From contig JAYKYS010000007.1 of the NCBI GenBank assembly GCA_036924285.1, forward strand, positions 6,324,001 through 6,388,000: 64,000 nt of DNA, in the 5' to 3' direction. This stretch comes from Asterella californica. Its lineage: Eukaryota > Streptophyta > Marchantiopsida > Marchantiales > Aytoniaceae. This document shows positions 44,244 to 56,379 of the stretch, in pieces. A program made the translations under genes and the position numbers. The notes beneath the pieces were generated by a model. The model was given only the letters and a program-made list of their open reading frames with translations, made no database searches and was not told the origin of the DNA. How positions within the stretch are numbered: the stretch's first letter is position 1; every line of letters begins with the position of its first letter.

Positions 44244-45293
44244 CTATACGCTAGGAGGAGGAGTGCAGACACGAGTCGTAGGGTCCCATACTGCGGGCAA
44301 CAAGAATCTCCTCCCGTTCACCCCGTTAGCATTGAAACTCGCTCCACTGATCTTATCGTCCTGAAGCTGTCCGGGATAACCAGCAAACGATCCCTCACCG
44401 AACACACCACCGCATGCTGTGGCTGCTTCGAGGGGAGCAGCGCCATCGCCCAAGTAGTAGCCACTGTTGAAAGGGTTTGTTGCAGCACCGACGATCATGG
44501 AGGCGATGTTGATGATCATCCCGTCGATGCCCACATCTGCATTGGGTGGAATGAGAGCAGGTGTGTTCGGACCGTACTCTGCTTTGGCAAAAGGCCAAGC
44601 ACATTTGCCCGCGCACTTCTCCGCTGAATTGCCAACCCATGCGAAGGCCAGCTGCTGGCCTTTGGTGGCTTCGCTTGGGCTGGTAGCGAAGTGAGAAGCG
44701 CACTGGTTGGAGCAGAAGTCCTCAACCTCTACATCTTCAGAGGTGAGCAGAACGTAAATTGCGTTGCTGTTTGCTGGGAAGACTTTCAGTGAGCTAACCA
44801 CCAAATCCTCCAAGTCGGAGTTGTTCAAAATCCTCCCATGAGAGTAAGTGTCGTCTGACATATCGGCTGCCAGTCTCACCGTTTGCGTGACCCCCACATT
44901 GTCCGTATCCACGTACCCGCTTGTGAGCTTCCACCAGCTGCTTACAGAAGGGGCGGCTTGTTCGTTGGACACGAACGAGCTCATAAAATCACGAATAGTC
45001 GAGCGCTGCGTGTCTGTGAACAGGCCATAGAAGATGATGTACATAGAAATTTCGGGCTTACTATTCAGAAGAGGCCCGTTGTGGTAGGTCAGAACGAGGT
45101 CCTCTTCGGGAACTAGTCCTTCCAGCTTACGTCCTCCTCCTCCTCCCGTCGCTGCAAAATTCGGGACCTCATTGTTCTGGTTGCTGGTGAAGAGTGAGGC
45201 CATTGCTATTGCCTGGCCACTCACGTGTCTAGCTGATGATACCACTGCTACTAAAGCAACGAACACAAACGTTATACATTTCAAACTCGCCAT
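44244..45293 (-). CDS. EXO-like: EXORDIUM-like (phosphate-induced protein 1 family) secreted protein
   Basis: One uninterrupted frame of 349 residues, intronless as is usual for this family. Residues 1 to about 27 form a signal peptide (MASLKCITFVFVALVAVVSS), so the product enters the apoplast. Family marks in order: LTYHNGPLLNSKPEISMYII, YGLFTDTQRSTIRDFMSSF, SVSSWWKLTSGY, VYVLLTSEDV-like strand, paired Cys (FCSNQCASHF; EKCAGKCAWPF), FAWVGNS, PPNADVGIDGM, ATNPFNSGYYLGDG, and a C-terminal NGVNGRRFLLPAVWDPTTRVC. The family acts in brassinosteroid- and sugar-linked cell expansion in flowering plants; its biochemistry is unknown. Odd: the HELAE-type motif that usually follows GVDGM is replaced by IASMIVGAA. 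The ATG context is GAAACATGG. Slightly longer than the 310-330 typical of Arabidopsis members. Very likely a working gene. Confidence 0.95.
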   Translation of the reverse strand: MASLKCITFVFVALVAVVSSARHVSGQAIAMASLFTSNQNNEVPNFAATGGGGGRKLEGLVPEEDLVLTYHNGPLLNSKPEISMYIIFYGLFTDTQRSTIRDFMSSFVSNEQAAPSVSSWWKLTSGYVDTDNVGVTQTVRLAADMSDDTYSHGRILNNSDLEDLVVSSLKVFPANSNAIYVLLTSEDVEVEDFCSNQCASHFATSPSEATKGQQLAFAWVGNSAEKCAGKCAWPFAKAEYGPNTPALIPPNADVGIDGMIINIASMIVGAATNPFNSGYYLGDGAAPLEAATACGGVFGEGSFAGYPGQLQDDKISGASFNANGVNGRRFLLPAVWDPTTRVCTPPPSV

Positions 45294-45480
45294 GTTTCAC
45301 TCTCAACCTCACTCTGCAAAAACCAAGAACGATCTTCCACCCGCACCTCTCGATGAGAGTCGGACTATCAGCTCCAGCCTGTAACTCAAACTATGAATCC
45401 TACCGTAGGACTCAGCAAGCTCCACTCTAGTCAGCTCGGCTCACTTACACTCTATAAACAAAGAACGAACAGAAAAGGAG
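45294..45480 (-). promoter_or_regulatory. 5' leader and probable core promoter of the EXORDIUM-like gene
   Basis: Minus-strand GC-moderate leader without an upstream ATG in a good context. A TTATAGAG element at about 45450-45457 is the best TATA-like site, 160 bp before the start codon. Tentative. Confidence 0.3.
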
Positions 45481-45481
45481 A

Positions 45482-45720
45482 ATGCACTTTGCCAGATACT
45501 GTAAACAGTTCGAGGAACAGTTGGTAGTGCTATCGTTGCTGAGCCTCTCGACACTTTCTTCAGCTCTGTGTTTCTACCCAAGGTGTTCTGTCGATGCGAA
45601 CGGATATATATGCCCTGCAGACCCAGGTGAGGCCTTCTCCTACCAACGGGTCGCTTTCACTTTCCGATTGTTCATGAATACTCCAGACGGACTCGAACCG
45701 AACCGAACAGCTTGTGAGCA
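45482..45720 (+). CDS. Possible first exon, divergent from the EXORDIUM-like gene
   Basis: ATG at 45482 opens 80 codons starting MHFARYCKQFEEQLVVLSLL with a hydrophobic stretch (VVLSLLSLSTLSSALC) that could be a signal peptide, followed by Cys-containing sequence (CFYPRCSVDANGYICPADPG). The frame ends in GCAGTAAGTA, a good splice donor at 45720/45721, so it may continue in an exon I could not find. Unrecognised; its position suggests a shared promoter region. Confidence 0.25.
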
Positions 45721-45724
45721 GTAA

Positions 45725-48700
45725 GTACACTATAATCGTTTGTTAGCTTGAGTACGCTAGAGGTCTAGTATTAATGCACAATACCACGGTGATATTTCAG
45801 TTCAACAAATAATAATTCAACTGACAGGCGATCACTACTGGGCGATTAGTGAAAGAATTATGTATCTTGTGAAGCGAAAATATAAAAAGTTTGTTGGTCT
45901 GTTGAGATCGATACTTGCATTTTGACTTCGGCATCCTGCTTACGTGCTAAAAGTTGAGCTGAGAGAAAGTTCATTAAAATCAACTTTCGTAGTTGAGTTC
46001 AAATACGATTTCAAGCGTTAGACATTCACGGGTGAAGCACTGATACTTTTCTGCTAGTTCACTTGCGAGAACACTTAACCCTATTATCCTTACTTAGGGT
46101 GCCGGTGACCCGCGGCTTCATTCTTTGACCACAGTTTCACGTGTGGTCCACCTCTTATTAAAAATGTATTTTTACATACTGTACATAAATAAAATGATAT
46201 CAATAAAAAGAAAATAGAAAAAGTTTTCCATTGTCTAAGTCAGTGGCTCAGAATACATGTAACGTCCCCAATGAATGAAAATTTAATTATTAATATTTAA
46301 TTATATTTTTCATCACCAACTTCTCAAAGAATGCCAAGTAAGAGCAGTTTGTTCTTAGGTCCCTTATACGGGGAAGAAGAAGTGGTTTAATGCTCTCTTT
46401 CTTCCAGCCAGAGAAATGTAATAATAATAATAATATGAATAGATTTTATTATATTTTAAACTACCAGGCGAAGTTTTAATTTCACTTGAAATTAATTATT
46501 TACTCTGGTTTATTGCGAACCGAAATATCACTACGGTATGTCGTTCTGTGTCGTATATGTACGTGAGCAGATCTTCCTCTTGCAAGACTGATCCAATCCA
46601 GGGACGGTGTCAGACAGCGGCCCGGTATACTCGGCAAAATCTGCGTGAGAAAGCACAGCGGGGCTCAGCGGGCAGGTACACGAGCTGGCTGGCTAGGATC
46701 GGCTCCGGTCTTTGTGAGCGAGTACGTACGAAAAGGAGAAAAGAGACTGCCGCGCTGGCATTAAAGACGACAAATTCTTCAACGCGTACTTCACGAAGCA
46801 TCCATCACGGAAGCGGGCAGGCGTTGGCGCGCGTTAGTGGTCCTGGCCCAAGACGGAGGGACGAACGAACTTACGTCTCTCTCCACTGCATGTTCTCACA
46901 GAGAGCAGAGAGAGAGAGGAACTCATATACTGTACTGTACTATCTTCATCCATCCAGCTGGTAGAGAGAGATTTAGTGTTCGTCCCCTTCATCTGACCAA
47001 CTGCGTACCGTATGCGAATCCAGCAACCACTGTAGTACAGTTCAAACCCACGGCCGTAGCGCTGGATGGAGTCGCGGTTCTTCCTGTGACGTTGCAATGG
47101 GTCGGTGCATGTTCCTCTCTTTCCATATTTCATTCACCTGTTCATTTTCTTGGTTTCTTTAATCCTTGTCGATCCCAGACAGCTTTTAAAGTCCTTGGGA
47201 GGTTATTCGGCCCACCCACCGTCCCGTCCGTCCTGTCTCTTATTGCGTGAAGGAGGTGCCACTCCTCTGAGCACTAAACTCTTCCTCCGGTTACAGTTAC
47301 ACGCGGTTTGCCTCAGTCGTGTTGTGCATTTGTATAGTTAACCGTCTATTTTGCAGAATTTAGAACAAGATAAAGTCTGAAAAGCGAAGGTGAGATATTT
47401 TTTCAAGTCTTCCCTTAACGAGAGAAGTTCATTATAACATGATTTTAAAGCAAATGATTAGTTTGGCAATGCTATTGCATGCGTAGCACCTTGTTCGTAT
47501 AAGAACTGATTAAATATATATTTATTTTTCTCATTATAGTCTTTATCTTCAGTATTCTAGTGAACATAATTTTCAAAAAGGTATGATTTTAAAGTATAAT
47601 TCTACTCTATAATAGATATATTTTATCATATTATCATGATAAAACGATTTTTCCGCTCAATACATTTTGAATTAAGGTTGTTCTTTCTGTTTGTATTTGC
47701 AAAGCAATCCAACATTGATAATAAATCACGGTTTAGTACTAATGCGAGGTGTATATCTATTTACTTTATGGAATGAAATCCCTTGGGATATTTACTAGCC
47801 TTTGCTTTCATGATTTTTCCTACAGTTACCCACATACGGATATGGTGTTGTGGTTGGCCTGCATCAATTTTCTCACATAACTGGTGGAAGATACAGACAT
47901 CTTCAAGAATCACAACGTGTATGTCTAAAGAATTGAACGTGTTCTCCATTTCTGCATAGACTCTCGTAGAAGCCGATTTTATTACAGTAAGAAGTTGTCA
48001 ACCAGTGAAAAGATGGAGATTAAAGTTTCCTTGAGTCTTTACTCTACCCTATCTTTTGTACTCACATTTTCACATATTTTCTTTCATTAACGTGATTATA
48101 AACATATTATCATTTTTTGTTTCCCAGTCGATAATGTGATTATAATTTACAGTCACAACATGTTATAATCTAAATCTACACCTTGATGACATGAGGAGAG
48201 ATACTGAATACTGGAGCCTAATATCTAGAAGCTTGAGGTTATTTTTGGACGAATATCGAGAAGTTTAAAGAGATGCATGTCGAGAGTATCGGGGTGTCTG
48301 TAGAAACGGTGACTATACCATAGTTGCAAAGTGATGAGAAAGTCTGAGATATTTAAAATTTAATATAAAATAATAAAATATTCTCACTACAAAATGACGT
48401 ACAATCTGGGATTCTCTATAGAGCAGTCTGGGTGGGATACTGGGACCAACTACGACACGAACAGATGACTATACTGTAGCCGGTTTCACTATAGTCGGTC
48501 CTGTCTTCTGATCATCTCGAACGATCAACGAGTTGACGTACCGTTAATCTCACCGAAATATTCACGAGGTCAAGCTTGGAAATAATGAGGGTGAGGGGTG
48601 GTGGGACCCACTCACAGGACCGGACCCATTTGCCTAGTGCGAGGCGCACAGAAAATCGAAACGGTAGTCTGTCTAATGTTCTGTCCCGACAACTCAGTTC

Positions 48701-49300
48701 GTGGACCTGCACCGACTGGTGGCGGAAGTTTACGTGGAAGTTCTTTGTCGGAAGTCATAAGAGTTCTGTTTTCTTGCTTGCGATCAATACCTCTCGTTGA
48801 ACCTGAAGGTCACAGTTCGTTGGTTGCGCCTTCGGTGCCCCTGCGCGGTCACCTGGCGCGCTATTCTACCTGCTATATGCTGTCGTCGTCAAAATATCGT
48901 ACGCTCGAAAGGGAAATGTGATGATGGACAGCTAGACTAGGTGTCAAGCCAAGGCTGGAGATCTTCTAACTCATCACGCTCTGGCGCTATCTGTAATTTC
49001 TAGGCGAATTTTCGGCACCACAGCGGCGTCATGTTTTCTATGTTATCTCGAGATTGTCAAGAATCTTTCCTGTAATATGACTGTGTAAGATCATGGCTAT
49101 CTCGTTCAATGCCAGTTTTCCAAAAGCCATCTTTGAAAAGACCCGGATTTCATCCCCTGATTTCCTAGATTGAGTGTTCCGAAGTCAGCTTTGTCGTGGA
49201 AGGCAAATCTGAAGGGAAAGTCGATAAAATTCTCATTTTTCCCGGTATAGGTGTCTTTAATCGTCAAGTTCGAGCAGATGTACAGTATACCCTTCCCAGC
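45725..49300. other. Long stretch with no recognisable gene
   Basis: AT-rich parts (46150-46500, 47400-47750, 48050-48400) alternate with GC-richer parts (46540-47300, 48480-48950). The GC-richer parts contain frames of up to about 138 codons on either strand but no known domain or repeat. A (TAA)5 microsatellite lies at 46419-46434. 'atgtaacgtccccaatgaatg' near 46257 resembles an LTR start, but no matching end was found. GC-rich parts could be exons or promoters of an unrecognised gene. Confidence 0.4.
46419..46434. repeat. (TAA)5 microsatellite
   Basis: Five uninterrupted TAA units. Confidence 0.85.
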
Positions 49301-49363
49301 TAAAAGCAAACACGTTTTACGCAGCAATGCGAGCTTGGTAGCAAGTTCATTAAGAGGTCGTGA

Positions 49364-49732
49364 TTAGTGGTGAAGCACCTGCAGTTTAGAGCAAAGGATG
49401 AGAAAAAAGACATCGTGAATTGTGGTGGAATGTCTGGACGTAGTAGAGATTGTTGCAAGTGTGAACCAGTGCGTGAATGAGAGATAGAGAGTGAAAGAGA
49501 GAGAGAGCAGACAGTACAGAAGCTGCATACTGGGCTCAAGGCCGGCGCCAGAAAGGTTGCTTTCCAGCATCTGCTTTGTCAACTGAACAGTTGGTCTCAG
49601 GCCTCGTACGGAGTTCTTGCCTTCGCATGTGCTTGGGCTGCCATCTGTGTACAGCTTTAGGTGCTTTCTCAACTGTGTCGACGATTGGACCTCCTTCATC
49701 TCCGCCTTTTTATCATGGACATTGACCTTCAC
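49364..49732 (-). CDS. 122-codon ORF, no recognised domain
   Basis: MKVNVHDKKAEMKEVQSSTQ, then a hydrophilic half and a hydrophobic C-terminal half (YCLLSLSFTLYLSFTHWF). The hydrophobic part comes from CT-rich DNA (49480-49510), which inflates open frames. Low support. The next 400 bp on the plus strand (49805-50035) hold another short frame of equal uncertainty. Confidence 0.2.
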   Translation of the reverse strand: MKVNVHDKKAEMKEVQSSTQLRKHLKLYTDGSPSTCEGKNSVRGLRPTVQLTKQMLESNLSGAGLEPSMQLLYCLLSLSFTLYLSFTHWFTLATISTTSRHSTTIHDVFFLILCSKLQVLHH

Positions 49733-51410
49733 AGTAGTGCCACCGACTGATGTGGATAATGAATAACGGAGTTTTGTTTCACGTTTCCTTCACCTGCGTG
49801 CCACATGAGTCAAACGTACTTTACAGACGTGATAATGTACGCGACCATCCGTCACCAGGAACTTGGAAGAGATATGGAACCTCGGACTCCTGCACATCTT
49901 TCCCGAGATGTTAGCGGGAAGAACGCGACGCGACGAATAGCCAACGGATGGAAAGACCTCATCTCGTCTCCCAACGAGAGGTTAGTAGACTCACATGAAG
50001 CATTGACAATTTTCTTGCAGGACAAGCGTGATTAAGCAATAATCTTACTAGCTGATTCCTGCATGAGTGTTCATGCTTGACATCCACCAGATGAGGAATT
50101 CTGTGTGAGTTGCATTCCAGACTTCCTGAGTCTTGAGGATATTATTATGGGCATCTCTCTTCAGCCCTGTTGTACCGTACGGAACTCGGGAGCGCTTGCC
50201 CCCAAGAGCGTGTTCAGTGACGCGAGTGGAGCAAGTGACTAAGCGCTGATAAGAGTTTTGCTCATGCAACCGCACACTTAAAAAGTCTGTGAATCTCTCG
50301 ATTACATATGCCACATCTAACTATGCCCTTCAGCACGAAACTGGAGTCGAGATAGACTGATATTCCAGTCGTTTACGTCAGCCTGAACCGAAACTTGATG
50401 ACTTCGACACAAGGAGTCTACACAGTATCTACAGATTGTGTTCTTGCAGTTAAGCGAGGAAGCAGTCGGTTTTAGAAATGGCAGCACAAGAAGCTGGGCC
50501 TTAGCTAGCATCAGGCTGGCAGCGGCAGGATCTCCCCCGTCCGCCTTTTGACAGATGATCGGATTCCGCGACCGGATGACGGATTGACGATCAGATTCTC
50601 ATGCTTTACTTTCTGTTCACCGATACCTTGGACAAGCCGATGCGCATCGATCTTAGAGCAGGAGGGTTAAAGGCTCGAGACCAAACCCAGTGAACGAACA
50701 GTGTTCCAGGTGATGGGAATGCCAAGGAAAATCAACACTGCGTGTGTCGATGCATTTCTGCATTGCCTCAGCATCGTGCAATGCTTTTTTCTTCAATAGG
50801 TATCTCGTGGAAAGCAAATCTGTTGTAAACATGAGCAGGCTGCGAGATTGGCTGCCGGTTTCAGGGCTTCAAGCAACTCACTATCACCGCAACGGAACTT
50901 ATTCTGGAGTCTGGACACGTGAGTTAGTTCAGATTTTACTTGTTTCGAGGCATTTGTGTAATAAGGTACGATCTCAGTGAAGATAAGAAGCGAACATGGA
51001 GAGAAGATAACATCGGGTCGGAAAGTGCTGCCTTGAATGTGACTTGGTGGATCGCATCGGCTCGTCCTGTCGTCGTGGGTTGTCTACTACTGTCCGACAG
51101 TCCATGTCGCACTTATCAATGAGTCACCATGCCATGGACAAGATCCACGAGAAGTCACATACAGTTAGCGCCACTTTACATGTGTTGCCAAGGCCATATT
51201 TCCAAACACCACTGTGGTACGGTTGAGGAACGTCCCAGGCCAAAACGGACTGCAGCTGTAACTTGTACATGGACAACGTCGAATGGTAAATTTTCTGTCC
51301 GTAGCAGATAGTTTTTCTTGGAACCTCATCTCAGTAGCCTCAGGTCCCACCCTTAGAAGGAGATCGATCACCGTTGAACTGTCGTGAAGCTCTTCTACAG
51401 CCACTGGACA

Positions 51411-51781
51411 CAAGACAACTACTCCAGAATCTTCACTCGTTCCTCTCTTGCTCCATGTTTCCGGAGTACTACAGTTATATATAATGTTCGGAATGAAGAG
51501 TTCTCCCAAGCACTTGACGGGGACCAAGGAAGAGCAGACGAAGTACCCCTTTGCAGTATAATCTCATAATCTCAAGATTCTTAACTCGATCGGGACGCAA
51601 GACAACTACTCCAGAATCTTCACTCGTTCCTCTCTTGCTCCATGTTTCCGGAGTACTACAGTTATGTGTAATGTTCGGAATGAAGAGTTCTCCCAAGCAC
51701 TTGACGGGAACCAAGGAAGAGCAGACGAAGTACCCCTTTGCAGTATAATCTCATAATCTCAAGATTCTTGACTCGATCGGG
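51411..51781. repeat. 187-bp tandem duplication
   Basis: 51411-51594 and 51598-51781 are the same sequence at about 98% identity (three or four differences, such as 'tatatataatg' against 'tatgtgtaatg'). 187 is not a multiple of three, so any reading frame across it shifts. The high identity means it is recent. Confidence 0.95.
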
Positions 51782-53660
51782 AACTTGCTTATCCGTTGCA
51801 CCCTCGTACAGATGAAGTTGAGGACTAGGGTTATTTTCGTTTGCGTACCGTGCGAGCCCCGTGATTGTGCATCACTCCGTCCTCCAAGTTCGTAAATCCC
51901 TGTTGCCGAGAGATTTTTGAACAAGACGTCTTGTGAATTTTTAAGGGTTTGATGATGCAGTCGCACAACTAAACTCCCACTCTGAATACAAGGGGTACTG
52001 TGGATCGGGAGTCGGCCATTTGAACAGAAAACAGTCGTGAAAGAGGCAAAACATGAAAAAGCGGAGAACTGCGTGAATTTGCGGACATCCATAGATATGG
52101 ATGTCGTCTGATGGCGCGTTCACAAGCTCCGGTAGAGTATTTATTGCAGGGTCAGAGCTCATGGGAAAATATAGAGGAATTGTTCTTCTCCTGCTCCCAA
52201 CGGAACTCACCAGTCGCAGTTTCAGCAACTGCATTCCAGTACTTCAGCACTGATTCCACTAGATGCTCTCCGGTACACCATACTTGTCACTAATGAACAC
52301 TAATTTACTAAAAATGATCAACATCGAGACTGGTAGATAGTATAAATGATAAATATTATATAAATACTAATCATTTTAACCCAGAACTATGCTACTTTCG
52401 TACCTTGTTTAGGCTAGTGTGTATGACATTGATATCAACAGTTAGGATGCAAGTTCACGACACATGTAGAAACGGTTGAAATCAAACCTCAAGTGGGTTC
52501 ATTAGATGGGAAATAAACGCTCATTACATAAAGTACCTCGCTATGATAACCTAAGTAGTGGTTAGTGTCTAGAGATCCGTGTATTAAAGTGCTAATGCGT
52601 TCGCTAACCTACTTATTTCCGTGATGGATGGACAGAAGATGTAACAAAGACTGAAGATTTTGAAAACTCACTTTCCTCTCTTGTCGCGATGCAGTGATGA
52701 ATCATTTCATTGTTCAAGAACACAATGTAGTGTTGTGACACTACTCACAAGTGAATTTAAAGTATAATTTATATTGTGTTGATATTTTATGTTTTGTGAA
52801 CATTTTAGTCCAACTCGCCAGATGGCGTATTAAGTACCGTGTCACTATTATCTGAGATGTGAGATCGCACGATAATGAGACATGTCATCTCACTGATTCG
52901 TGGACATTCGCGTGTGTGGCTCTTGTCGTCAAAATTTGAATATAAGATAGAGGGTCGAGGGCTCGTGGAGCATTTTTCCTTGCTTGGTATTTCTCGAGTG
53001 TTTTTTAGTGTTCTACATGAAAGGTGATGAGCTACGAAAGTTGTACTCATGGACGGAGGATTGATCTGCGTTCCAGATCTTCTATCCTCGCATTTATTTC
53101 ATATCAAGCTTCACTACATCTATCACGATCATTTTTTACAGTGGTTTCTTGTCTACTTCGGAGAAGAGTTCATGGAGAGGATGATGGATTTATCTATCTC
53201 GATGATCCCATTTATTGTCGCGTATAAGAGAATTAGGTCTTACTATGTACATTTTACTTTGACGGGTGAATGTACTTGAACTTTCTAGCCAACATTCCTT
53301 TCAAAGTCTAGGTTGATATCTGATATCATTGCCGGTGGAAGATCAATCATTGTGCGTGGATCCGAAGAACTTTGGTGAGGAATATTGTAATCAAGTGATG
53401 ACTTCTTCATTTTGTTATTTTATTTTTCATCGTACCTCGATTCAAGGTTATTATATTGACTTTATATTGAATCTCGTGTATTTTATTATCTTTATCATTC
53501 AACGAGAGAGATTATCTTGTATTAGTTTGGGGTCCGAAGTGTTTGGTTCAAGCCCTTGAGGGTGTGAGAGTGTCTTATGGTTACAACTAGATCTACAATT
53601 CCAAGTAGGAGATAAAGTGATCTTCAATCTTGTCTCTCGTTGATCCTTATCAATCGAGTT
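51782..53660. other. No recognisable gene
   Basis: Frames up to 113 codons on both strands, with no domain. AT-rich from 52290 to 52830. Some text near 53540-53650 ('ggtccgaagtgtttggttcaagccc') may be LTR-derived. Confidence 0.4.
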
Positions 53661-54768
53661 CAACCAAGTTCCATGGACGGTTTTGGAGTTTCAGAGATCT
53701 TCTTGGGAGTTATTTGTGAGGTCTCGTTGAAAACCTCTCTCGTTGGGCTACAATCTGGAGGACATGATGGATCGATTTGGAGTTAGGAGTGTGGAGTTAT
53801 GATCGTTCAAAGTCAGAGAGATCAAATTGATACTCTAAATCATGTTTTCGAGTACCTCGAGAGTTTGAGACTTGGTGTCTATGCGATCAGGGAGTCTTCA
53901 CCTACGCCTAGAAGACGACGATATGTGGATTGGATTGTTGGTTTGGGTGTGGTGAGCAAGTGTGAGCCGTAGAGAGTTGATTTACGTCAACTTTTGCTCC
54001 CTACAACCAAATTTCTTGCCTACTTTTGCAAAAAGAACTCCAAACAGCTTGAGTCTCGTTGAGGAGAATAGCTAGATCTACCTATCAAAGAAGATGGATC
54101 TCAAATCAAGCGATTCATTTGGATGGTGTGCATGGTCCTAAGCTGCAGGGAGGAGTTTTTGAAGGTTCAGTCACCTACGACCAAACATCGGTGATATCTC
54201 GGCTGTCGGGAGTCAGATTTGGTAGTTCTTGTGACCAATGGAGTCTGGAAGGAAGACCTTATCGACATCTGAAGACGGTTTGGTGAAAGAAGAACGTTTT
54301 CAGATAAGTTTTTTCGGTTCCTTCGTTACAGTTTTTGTCCTTTTGGGTTCGTTAGAGTTCTAGTTGATTATGTACAACTTGTGGTAGCTAGCTTTAGCTA
54401 AGGACTTGTACATGAACGTTGTTTAGACTTGGGTTTGAATCGAGTGATACTGGTGCAACTCTTTTGTTAGCAAAAGGATGTGTCTCTTACTTTGAGCTAC
54501 GCTTCGGTAGTTTTAGGTCTGGGTTGAGATTCAGGGATTCGTTTTAAGAGATTTTGATGCAAATTACAGACCGCTCCGATATGTTTCTCAATTTTATGTT
54601 CTTAAGGAGAAAGAACCGGCAGTGTATATAACTGGGAGTTGGTATATATTGCGACTCTCGTTCTCGAGCTTATTTCTTTCTTTCTTGTCTCTCTTCAACA
54701 CACGATATCTTCACAACCAGGAACCTCGCATTTTCTTGGATAACCTTCACGTAAAATCTGATATGACA
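53660..54768 (+). repeat. 5'-truncated LTR of Ty3/gypsy copy A3
   Basis: From 53873 it aligns clearly with 14462-15367 of the A2 LTR ('gcgatcagggagtcttcacctacg', 'tggattggattgttggtttggg', 'agaccgctcc', 'gagttggtatatattgcg'), and more loosely from about 53660. It ends GATATGACA, close to the family end CGACACGACA. The 157-bp repeats are missing. Confidence 0.8.
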
Positions 54769-54774
54769 AAAAGA

Positions 54775-54794
54775 TGGTGAACTCGACGTGAAGG
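54775..54794 (+). other. Primer binding site of copy A3
   Basis: TGGTGAACTCGACGTGAAGG, six bases after the LTR end; identical in its first 18 bases to the A1 site. Confidence 0.6.
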
Positions 54795-54846
54795 TATGGG
54801 GTGGAGATTTTTGTGTGTTAGAACTTGGAAGAGAAGATCAACAATC

Positions 54847-55790
54847 ATGAACGAGGATGAAGATGAATATGGTTGTTCAGGAGAACGTTGCGGACCTAGG
54901 ATGAAGGATATGTAGAAGGTTTGGGATCATGAGAGGATGGGAAGATGGGAGGAAAGGATGAGCTATGACTATGGACGAGATGAACGGATCAAAATGGATA
55001 CTTGGGGTGCAGTTGGATGCCGCAACTGCACAACTGTTTCAAGCTTTCACTTGTTTTTGCAACAAGAGCAAAGACATCAACAAAAGGAGACTATGATCAC
55101 GAAGGATGATCGACAAGCTCGATCTGTTTGATGAGAGAGACATCTCAAAGTACTTGAGATGTTACAAGATGGAGATGGATTTGGATCAAATATCAGAGAA
55201 AGAGATGATCAAGAGATAAAAACTCGCTACGATGCCTGAGATAAAGGAGCATGTGAAGGGTTTAACAAAACATTTTGGGAGGAATGTGATACGTTTTCAC
55301 AAGCGTTGATGGAGGAGTATTTCTTGAGAAACTCAGATAGAGTAACCAAGAAATCATTTTTGGAATGGGTCAACCGACCCAACAAAGACTTACATCCAAC
55401 AGAGTTGTTAAAAGAGTTCGAGAGACAATTCTCTCAACTATCTCGGGTGGAGAAGCTAACCTTAGAGACCTTCAAGACTCAGCTGTTTCTTCAAGCTGCG
55501 GATGAACCATGGCAAGAACATTTGAAATTATTTTTGGAGGATGGAGAGGAAGAAGAAGGGTTGACAAAGAATTGAGAGGTTATGCATGAAGTGGTTGAAC
55601 TTCTTGTCAAACGTAGACGTATGTCTACGTTTGACTAAGAGAAAATGTTACAAGATTGACACATGTATCCTTGACTACCACACCATTTCGGATAATATCA
55701 GAGGTTCAACCTCCAGTTGTGATCATAGAGGAGGAGGTTCTAATCATAGAAGACCTACGGCAAAAGATGCAAGATCTGTTTCTCTGTTCA
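54847..55790 (+). pseudogene. gag: Broken gag of copy A3
   Basis: Starts ATGAACGAGGATG, at the position of the A1 gag start. The best piece is 55306-55575 (MMEEYFLRNSDRVTKKSFLE, EFERQFSQLSRVEKLTLETF), matching A1 1640-1900. Stops at 54913, 55129 and 55573 and frameshifts break it. It ends near 55790 in the stretch before the zinc knuckle. The rest of the element is missing. Confidence 0.7.
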
Positions 55791-55986
55791 ACTGTACTGT
55801 TGTGTTGTTTTCTTGTTACTTTCTAAGTAGCCTCCACTTCCTATGAATTCGCCTTCCATACTTCCAAGATAACATAGAGATAATGTGCCTGGTATCCATC
55901 ATGATCTGATACCAAACATGAAGACTCTCGACATTTTATGCTTGTAACTTTCTGCTTCCATTGCAGTCCTATTTTAATAAAACGAC

Positions 55987-56065
55987 ATGAAACGACTCGC
56001 CGCAAGCATAGTCTTTTGTGTGCTATTTTTTCCCACAAAGAACCCTGTACTCAAAGCTAATCAGG
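55987..56065 (+). CDS. Possible small first exon with signal peptide
   Basis: ATG at 55987 gives MKRLAASIVFCVLFFPTKNP, a good secretory signal shape, followed 26 codons in by CAG|GTGAGT, a consensus splice donor at 56065/56066. I could not identify the next exon. Could be chance. Confidence 0.2.
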
Positions 56066-56379
56066 TGAGTTTAAAAAGACATACAAAATGTACAAATTGT
56101 CAACTGGTATACTCAAAAAGTTTTTTACTTCTGCTCAAGAGCACGAAGAAAACACTATCGATGTTGGCAATCGTATGGTGTCGGGGAGCACCAAGCATTG
56201 CCAATCTGTGTGTAGGTGGATTTCGCACGACTGCCTCTCCACGTCACGTCAAACACGCTTTACCCTGCTGCAATACAGAGCTACACAATGTGAAGACTAC
56301 AATAGTTACATGCAAATCAAGATAAAACAGTCGACTTTTCATGGTAGGTCCTTCTGGCTCGGATAAAAAAGATAAGCAA

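Noticed and set aside
46837..47250. 137-codon plus-strand ORF in a GC-richer island
   Set aside because: No domain, no splice support, and equally long frames on the other strand.
49980..50021. Apparent 40-bp intron (GTTAGT ... TTTCTTGCAG)
   Set aside because: Shorter than plant introns normally are, and the flanking ORF has no recognisable homology.
51165..51714. Two minus-strand ORFs sharing the same 38-residue start
   Set aside because: The shared start is just the 187-bp tandem duplication; the frames diverge right after it.
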